From CALACW01 sp963627915 (GTDB lineage: Bacteria; Bacillota; Clostridia; Oscillospirales; Acutalibacteraceae), in the NCBI GenBank assembly GCA_963627915.1, contig CAVGCY010000039.1, positions 1 to 46,667 on the forward strand: a DNA stretch of 46,667 bases, written 5' to 3'. The notes below the pieces were generated by a model. It had not been told where the DNA came from. It worked only from the letters and a program-made list of their open reading frames with translations, and did not search any database. Made by a program: the position numbers and the translations under genes. Position 1 is the stretch's first letter. Every line of letters begins with the position of its first letter. Below, in pieces: positions 42,414 to 46,667 of the stretch.

Positions 42414-42487
42414 TTATGCAGCCCCTCTCTTTGTCCACTTTAATTTACGGACGTTTACATCCCCGAATCGTTGTATTTTTCGGGCAG

Positions 42488-42519
42488 TATCATACCCCGA
42501 AAACCGTCGGAATATGATA
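42488..42519 (-). promoter_or_regulatory. 5'-end stem-loop of the pot operon mRNA
   Basis: On the minus strand TATCATA (42519-42513) pairs with TATGATA (42494-42488), with an inner CCGA/TCGG stem. It begins right at the predicted start site, so the mRNA would open with a hairpin; it may protect the RNA or take part in control. The leader is about 105 nt. Confidence 0.5.
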
Positions 42520-42525
42520 GTTTTC

Positions 42526-42554
42526 AATATAATATTTTTTCATATAAATGTCAA
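42526..42554 (-). promoter_or_regulatory. Promoter of the potABCD-rimM-trmD operon
   Basis: On the minus strand TTGACA (42554-42549), 17-bp spacer, TATATT (42531-42526). Confidence 0.8.
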
Positions 42555-42746
42555 CATTTTCGGACAATTTTTTTATTTTTATTTTTTCCGGGTTCAGATG
42601 CCCGTACAAAAACTTTCGTTCGTTTTTTTTGCACCGTAAAACGAATCCGCACCGAGCGTCACGCTCGAATTTTTGCGAACAAAAAAACGTTTTTTAACGA
42701 AATACCAAACAAAGGGTATTTTTTTGGACTGAAAAACAAAACAAAA
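42555..42746. other. Part of the 428-bp gene-free region between potA and the small membrane protein
   Basis: No credible gene between 42414 and 42841. Besides the two divergent promoters it holds a perfect hairpin CGAGCGT-C-ACGCTCG near 42654-42668 followed on the plus strand by AATTTTT, terminator-like but with no gene before it, and many A-rich and CGAAC words (for example GCGAACAAAA near 42676). Confidence 0.5.
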
Positions 42747-42815
42747 CGAACATTTGTCTTGACAAACGAAAAATTTCGGTGTATCATAGACACAGCAAAA
42801 CAAAACAAATGTTCG
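42747..42815. promoter_or_regulatory. LexA-like inverted repeat bracketing a promoter
   Basis: CGAACATTTGT (42747-42757) is exactly repeated in inverse as ACAAATGTTCG (42805-42815). Between them is TTGACA (42759-42764), 17-bp spacer, TATCAT (42782-42787). The site at 42802-42815 matches the Bacillota LexA box CGAAC-N4-GTTCG in 8 of 10 defined positions; the one at 42747-42760 keeps the CGAAC half. Both are preceded by CAAAACAAAAC. Binding would cover the -35 and the start-site region. Confidence 0.55.
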
Positions 42816-42841
42816 CCGGTTCGGCGTCGGAGGTAATTATT

Positions 42842-43129
42842 ATGTCAGCTTCATTCGCAGTTCAAACCGTTATCGAAATTATTCTTTCCGTTTTACTTAT
42901 CATCGGTTTTATTTATGAAGAAAAAGTCGTCGCGTTCGAGAAGGCATTCGCAAAGTGCGTTAAGATAAGATTTCACAGATATATAAGAAGAAAAACAGCC
43001 GAAAGAGCAAAAGCTCATTCCGATTCTGCCCGTGAGCGGAAAAACGCGCAAAACGGATACAAATCTCAGCGTACGCGCTCGGATTCAAAAAACGGAAATA
43101 CGCACGGAATAAGACGCTTTGCCGCCTGA
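42842..43129 (+). CDS. Small single-pass membrane protein with basic tail (SOS candidate)
   Basis: A 95-aa protein: residues 5-24 are a membrane helix (VQTVIEIILSVLLIIGFIYE) followed by a strongly basic tail rich in Arg, Lys, Ser and Asn. GGAGGT lies 7 nt before ATG 42842. I recognise no family. Size, membrane helix and LexA-like control region recall SOS-induced division inhibitors such as YneA, but it has no LysM domain and the parallel is only by analogy. A terminator follows at 43221. Confidence 0.75.
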   Translation: MSASFAVQTVIEIILSVLLIIGFIYEEKVVAFEKAFAKCVKIRFHRYIRRKTAERAKAHSDSARERKNAQNGYKSQRTRSDSKNGNTHGIRRFAA

Positions 43130-43220
43130 AGAAAAATCGAATCGAACCTCATAAGCAAAAGCGCACAGTACCGAACAATACAGCATGTCATTTTTTATTA
43201 TCCTTTTTATTTTGGAAATT

Positions 43221-43252
43221 CCGCCGGTTCGAGTGCTGACCGGCGGTTTTTT
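43221..43252 (+). terminator. Terminator after the small membrane protein gene
   Basis: CCGCCGGT (43221-43228) pairs with ACCGGCGG (43239-43246), followed by TTTTTT. Confidence 0.88.
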
Positions 43253-43320
43253 CGGCCCGAACGATCCGGGTTTCATTGAATATGCAATAATCAACCGGAC
43301 AACTTTTTCGGAGGCAAGCC

Positions 43321-43503
43321 ATGAACGATACCGCAAAAAAAATTATGGAAAAACTTAAAAAAAGGTACAGTGCCGATCCGGACGCCGCCGACATAATAAG
43401 ACAAGCGGAAGAAACGATAAAATATCACGAAAAGAACCGCAATATCGATAAGGCTGTCGGCACAGCGTATCAGCTTGAAGCGTTCCTGCATGATTGGCAT
43501 TAA
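43321..43503 (+). CDS. 60-aa conserved-looking small protein
   Basis: A 60-aa charged helical protein (NDTAKKIMEKLKKRYSADPD, then AADIIRQAEETIKYHEK). GGAGG lies 7 nt before ATG 43321. No family recognised and no membrane segment. It lies between a terminator and the promoter of the next gene, so it is its own unit, though no clear promoter was found for it. Confidence 0.6.
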   Translation: MNDTAKKIMEKLKKRYSADPDAADIIRQAEETIKYHEKNRNIDKAVGTAYQLEAFLHDWH

Positions 43504-43522
43504 AAATATATACAAAAAAATA

Positions 43523-43551
43523 TTGAAAAATAAACAATCATGATATATAAT
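43523..43551 (+). promoter_or_regulatory. Promoter of the dockerin protein gene
   Basis: TTGAAA (43523-43528), 17-bp spacer, TATAAT (43546-43551), 33 bp before ATG 43585. Confidence 0.75.
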
Positions 43552-43584
43552 ATACGCGTAATATTATATTTGGAGGTTTCAGCT

Positions 43585-46290
43585 ATGAAAAGAACCTTGA
43601 AACGCGTCGTTTGCTGCCTTTTAAGCTGTCTGATGATTTTTGCGTCATCTGCTGCCGCATTTGCAGCCGACGAGAGCGTAACGCCCGTCATAGTCGTAAA
43701 CGACATGAAGTACAATCCACTTGTTTCTTCCGACGACGACAGCGTTGTATTTGACTTCACGAAACTTGAACTGCCCTCGTATTTTACAAAACCGTTTACA
43801 GAGGACATTTACACGGTTTTCTCCGCCGAAAGTATTAAGTCGTACGTCGGCGAGGACGGAAGTTTTGATATTCTTGCGGCGGCTATGAGCATTCTCGGCG
43901 CGGTTAACGTTACCGCCGACGTTCTCGACCTTGTCGCAAAGGTTACTCCTATTTACGAGGAGTTATCGAAAATTGTCGACTTTAAAAATCTTAAAGACAC
44001 GGACCCCGAGCTTATCAAGGAGTTTATTGATAAATACAAGGATGAATTTGCCGCAAAGAAGGAAGCTTTTATCGCTTCGGTTAAGGCGATTGCTCCGGAC
44101 GCGGACGGAACTCCCGCCGACGATTCGGTTACAGCGGGTTATTATCCGAAATCCGTTGACAATTATTCATATGACGATCTTTTTGAGCTTCGCACGAGCG
44201 AGCTTGTAACGGGAGTCAGCGAAAAAATCGGAGAGGAAAACACTTATCTCTTCCTCTACGATTTCAGACTTGACCCCGTTGAAAACGCCAAAAAATTCAA
44301 CGATTTTATTAAGAATGTCAAAAACGAATCCGGCGCCGACAAGGTAAACGTCATTTCGGAGGGCTACGGTTCTCTTATCACTACGACGTATTTTTCGGAA
44401 TTTGCCGCCGGTGACGTTAAAAATTTCGTAACCGTATCATCCGAGTTTTCAGGCACTTCCGTTTTCGGTGACATCTATTCGGGTAATCTCATGAACAATG
44501 CAAAATCGGATCTTAACGTCAGAACAAGCGCTATGGTCAGATATATAAACGATTATTCCGATAATCCCATCACATTCGGCATCGGCTGGCTTGTAAGCTA
44601 CATTCTCAACCGTGAATGGGAGCTTCAGTCTTTTACATACGATTATTCCGAGATTGTACAGGAATATGCGGACAGATACGTGTACGGCGAGTTTGCCGAG
44701 CTTTTCAAAAACGCTCCCGGACTTTGGGCTCTTGTCCCCGCGGATAAATACGACGATTCGGTAGAGTTCATGTTCGGCGATAAATCAAAAGCCGATTCGT
44801 CGCTCATAGCTAAACTTGACAAATTCAAAGAAATTCAAAAGAACGCAAAGGATATTATTATCGATACCAAGAATACGGGCGTTAACGTCAGCGTAGTCGC
44901 GCTTTGGGATATGCAGCTTCTCCCCGTCGGAGAAACCTGCTCCGTTCAAAGCGACGGATGGGTTGACACGGCTTACGCGTCGTACGGAGCTTCCTGCATA
45001 GATTTAAACTCTCTTTCAGAGGCGGCGGAAGTAACCCAGGCGACCGACAATAACCACGATCATCTTTCGGATACGTTCAAAGCACAGGATCCCCGCTTCA
45101 CAATTGCCGGAATCGGACATTTTATTGACGCGTCCGTATGCGCCCTTCCCGAAAATACATGGTTTATTGCAAATATGAAGCATAACACATTTAACTCCGC
45201 TTCAAATTCCATGGAATTTCTCATGTGGCTTCTCACTTCGGAAACAGAGCGCACGGTTTGGGACAATGCTTCATTCCCTCAGTTCCTTAAAATGGACAGA
45301 TACATCGGCACGGGAGGCAAGCTTAACATTTACGACGGCTATGACTCAGAGCCGGGTTCATATCTTCTCGGCGACGTTGATCTCGACGGCAAGGTAACGG
45401 CTTATGACGCGCTTCTTGCACAGCGTATAGCTTCGGGCGAACTCAACTTTGAGGAGGGATCGCTTCCTTTAAAGAATGCCGACGTTAACGGCGACGGAGA
45501 AATTACACAGGAGGACGCGGATCTCATTCTCAATATTTCCGCCGGACTTGAAAAGGATTATACAAGCGGAGTTGACACTTCGATTCCCGAAAAGAATACC
45601 GAAATGTTAAGAGAATCAAACGCGTCTGTCCGCACTCAGGCTCTGTTTAACAATGCAAACAACACATTAACGTTAAATCTTTATCTTGTCAATCCTCAGC
45701 CCGACTCGACGGCAAATATCGCGGTTAATTACAACTCTTCGCTGTTTGATTTCAAATCGGTAAAGGTTAAGATTGCAAAGAGCGGAGATATCACCGCGGG
45801 CAAACCCGAAAATATCGACGGCGTTGTTACCTGCGCATACAAGTTCCCCGCGGATATCGATTCCGAGGATTACGACTCCGACAACGAGATGCTTCTCGCC
45901 TCCTACACGTTTAACGTACTCGGAGCGAAGGACGATACGTCAATCAAGGCAGGCGTAACATTCATGACCGAATCCGGCGAAAAGGTTTACTGTGCCTCTG
46001 TTCAAAATAACTTCAAAAAGAGCGATTTCATGCTGCTCGGCGACGTAAACGGCGACGGAAATATTACGTCATTTGACGCACGCTACGTGCTCAGAGTAGC
46101 CGCGAAGCTTGAAATAATCCCCGATGATCTTATCAGAATCGCCGATGTAAATCACGACGGCAAGGTTACGGCGATCGACGCACGTATAATTTTGAGAGTT
46201 GCCGCAAGACTTCAGGAATTTGACGACTCCGACGATTCCGGCAATATCATTATCAGCGATTCTCTTAAAATCGAAGAGGTAAAAGAATAA
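43585..46290 (+). CDS. Secreted alpha/beta-hydrolase-like protein with dockerin, cohesin-like and dockerin modules
   Basis: A 901-aa exported protein, signal peptide ending near AAAFAADES. Residues 30-590 resemble an LCAT-type alpha/beta hydrolase: LFLYDFRLDPVENAKKFNDF precedes the nucleophile elbow, but the elbow reads VISEGYGSL with G260 where the Ser of GxSxG should be; Asp and His candidates (ALWDMQLL, NMKHNTF) remain. Residues 595-655 are a type I dockerin (GDVDLDGKVTAYDA and ADVNGDGEITQEDA), 675-805 a beta-sandwich resembling a cohesin (TLTLNLYLVNPQPDSTANIA onward), and 818-878 a second dockerin (GDVNGDGNITSFDA, ADVNHDGKVTAIDA). GGAGG precedes ATG 43585; the earlier ATG 43540 overlaps the promoter. 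Confidence 0.85.
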   Translation: MKRTLKRVVCCLLSCLMIFASSAAAFAADESVTPVIVVNDMKYNPLVSSDDDSVVFDFTKLELPSYFTKPFTEDIYTVFSAESIKSYVGEDGSFDILAAAMSILGAVNVTADVLDLVAKVTPIYEELSKIVDFKNLKDTDPELIKEFIDKYKDEFAAKKEAFIASVKAIAPDADGTPADDSVTAGYYPKSVDNYSYDDLFELRTSELVTGVSEKIGEENTYLFLYDFRLDPVENAKKFNDFIKNVKNESGADKVNVISEGYGSLITTTYFSEFAAGDVKNFVTVSSEFSGTSVFGDIYSGNLMNNAKSDLNVRTSAMVRYINDYSDNPITFGIGWLVSYILNREWELQSFTYDYSEIVQEYADRYVYGEFAELFKNAPGLWALVPADKYDDSVEFMFGDKSKADSSLIAKLDKFKEIQKNAKDIIIDTKNTGVNVSVVALWDMQLLPVGETCSVQSDGWVDTAYASYGASCIDLNSLSEAAEVTQATDNNHDHLSDTFKAQDPRFTIAGIGHFIDASVCALPENTWFIANMKHNTFNSASNSMEFLMWLLTSETERTVWDNASFPQFLKMDRYIGTGGKLNIYDGYDSEPGSYLLGDVDLDGKVTAYDALLAQRIASGELNFEEGSLPLKNADVNGDGEITQEDADLILNISAGLEKDYTSGVDTSIPEKNTEMLRESNASVRTQALFNNANNTLTLNLYLVNPQPDSTANIAVNYNSSLFDFKSVKVKIAKSGDITAGKPENIDGVVTCAYKFPADIDSEDYDSDNEMLLASYTFNVLGAKDDTSIKAGVTFMTESGEKVYCASVQNNFKKSDFMLLGDVNGDGNITSFDARYVLRVAAKLEIIPDDLIRIADVNHDGKVTAIDARIILRVAARLQEFDDSDDSGNIIISDSLKIEEVKE

Positions 46291-46296
46291 TTTGCA

Positions 46297-46326
46297 GACG
46301 GCTTCCGCGTGAAGCCGTCTTTTTTT
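46297..46326 (+). terminator. Terminator of the dockerin protein gene
   Basis: GACGGCTTC (46297-46305) pairs perfectly with GAAGCCGTC (46311-46319), followed by TTTTTTT. Confidence 0.92.
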
Positions 46327-46380
46327 CAATCATCACAAATTTCCGCTTTAATTGCTCAAAAACATACGGGAGGGTTTACC

Positions 46381-46596
46381 GTGAAAGAAAACAAGAAATT
46401 AATCAAGGAAATAATGACCGATATTAAACATGACATGACAGATGAAGAAATTCCTACTCTGCTTGCACAGAGCAAAGTTTCCGAAAACCCGCGCAAAGAG
46501 AAGTATTCCATCGGACAGCGCGCCGCCGACAAAATAGCAAAATTTGCAGGAAGCTGGGCGTTTATATTTTCCTTCACCGGCATTCTCCTGCTATAG
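46381..46596 (+). pseudogene. DUF1003 family membrane protein, truncated by repeat insertion
   Basis: 71 codons from GTG 46381 (GGGAGGG ribosome site 6 nt upstream): a charged N-terminus (KLIKEIMTDIKHDMTDEEIP) and then RAADKIAKFAGSWAFIFSFT, the start of the first membrane helix of DUF1003 proteins, which normally continue for two helices and about 100 more residues. The frame ends GILLL-stop, with TAG lying inside the first bases of the palindromic repeat at 46593. The rest of the gene, if present beyond the repeat, lies outside the window. Confidence 0.8.
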
Positions 46597-46649
46597 CAAA
46601 AGAGAGTCGAACCCATAAGGTTTATATCCACCCTCTTTCCGCTTCGACT
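46593..46649. repeat. Palindromic MITE-like repeat, copy 2 (inverse orientation, one arm missing)
   Basis: Same element as 2942-3010 but inverted: ATAGCAAAAGAGAGTCGAAC at its left end, then the shared centre, ending CGCTTCGACT. The other terminal arm is absent or different, as the sequence continues GCGTTAAAGAAACTTGAA to the window end. The inverse of that edge, TTCAAGTTTCT, resembles TTCAAGTATCT at 2904-2914 before copy 1, so the true element may be longer than 69 bp. Confidence 0.8.
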
Positions 46650-46667
46650 GCGTTAAAGAAACTTGAA

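Noticed and set aside
42640..42680. Perfect hairpin CGAGCGT-C-ACGCTCG with AATTTTT as the end of a small RNA gene
   Set aside because: No plus-strand promoter was found shortly upstream, so it is reported only as part of the gene-free region.
1..46667. CRISPR arrays, tRNA, rRNA or a replication origin
   Set aside because: No regularly spaced repeats, cloverleaf-like sequence, rRNA signature or DnaA-box cluster was noticed. A tRNA could escape reading by eye.

Overview
The window looks like a chromosome segment of a low-to-mid GC Bacillota of class Clostridia, most likely a gut-type Oscillospirales/Ruminococcaceae relative. This is inferred from strong AGGAGG-type ribosome sites, DUF6514, DUF3737 and DUF4830 family genes, dockerin modules, a GH51 arabinofuranosidase, a BspA-like leucine-rich repeat protein, an L-box lysine riboswitch and near-consensus sigma-A promoters. 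No rRNA, tRNA or CRISPR array was recognised. No species is claimed.

Layout. Positions 1-3264 are an accessory island: the 3' end of an IS30-type transposase, a two-gene restriction-modification system (a Dam-type GATC adenine methylase and an AlwI-family endonuclease), a 69-bp palindromic repeat, and the surviving 3' end of a truncated gene. Positions 3300-5720 are ordinary chromosome: rpmB, a DUF3737 gene and a PatB/MalY aminotransferase. Positions 5731-10946 hold a prophage remnant reduced to portal, large and small terminase, two small early genes and a divergent CI-like repressor. There is no integrase, capsid or tail gene. Positions 10934-15420 carry a DUF6514 gene, a membrane-anchored family I.5 lipase, a 39-codon lysine-rich ORF whose ribosome site lies inside the lipase terminator, a GH51 enzyme and a Cys-rich DUF305 protein.

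Positions 15473-18360 form a lysine-riboswitch-controlled ABC importer operon (binding protein, permease, ATPase). Its binding protein has the two lobes of the SBP_bac_3 fold in reversed order, which looks like a natural circular permutation. Positions 18464-26122 carry the LRR surface protein, a LuxR-type regulator, a GNAT enzyme, a secreted metallophosphoesterase and a DEAD-box helicase with an attenuator-like leader. Positions 26256-31488 are a cell-wall division cluster: a PucR/CdaR-type regulator, ftsE, ftsX, an M23 peptidase with a coiled coil, and an S41-like protein that seems to lack its catalytic Ser/Lys. Positions 31660-36952 are housekeeping genes: an RsuA-family pseudouridine synthase, DUF4830, a coiled-coil protein, coaD, rsmD, uvrC and an HPr.

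Positions 37159-42554 are a polyamine importer operon, potABCD, running directly into rimM-trmD. Positions 42747-46326 carry a small membrane protein whose promoter is bracketed by a LexA-like inverted repeat, a 60-aa protein, and a secreted dockerin/cohesin-like/dockerin protein built on an alpha/beta-hydrolase that lacks its nucleophile. At the right edge a DUF1003 gene is cut short by a second copy of the palindromic repeat seen near 2950.

The strongest candidates for something undescribed are the circularly permuted lysine-binding protein, the nucleophile-less dockerin-cohesin-dockerin protein, and the LexA-like inverted repeat controlling a small membrane protein. All family calls are from recognition of motifs by eye. 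No database search was run.
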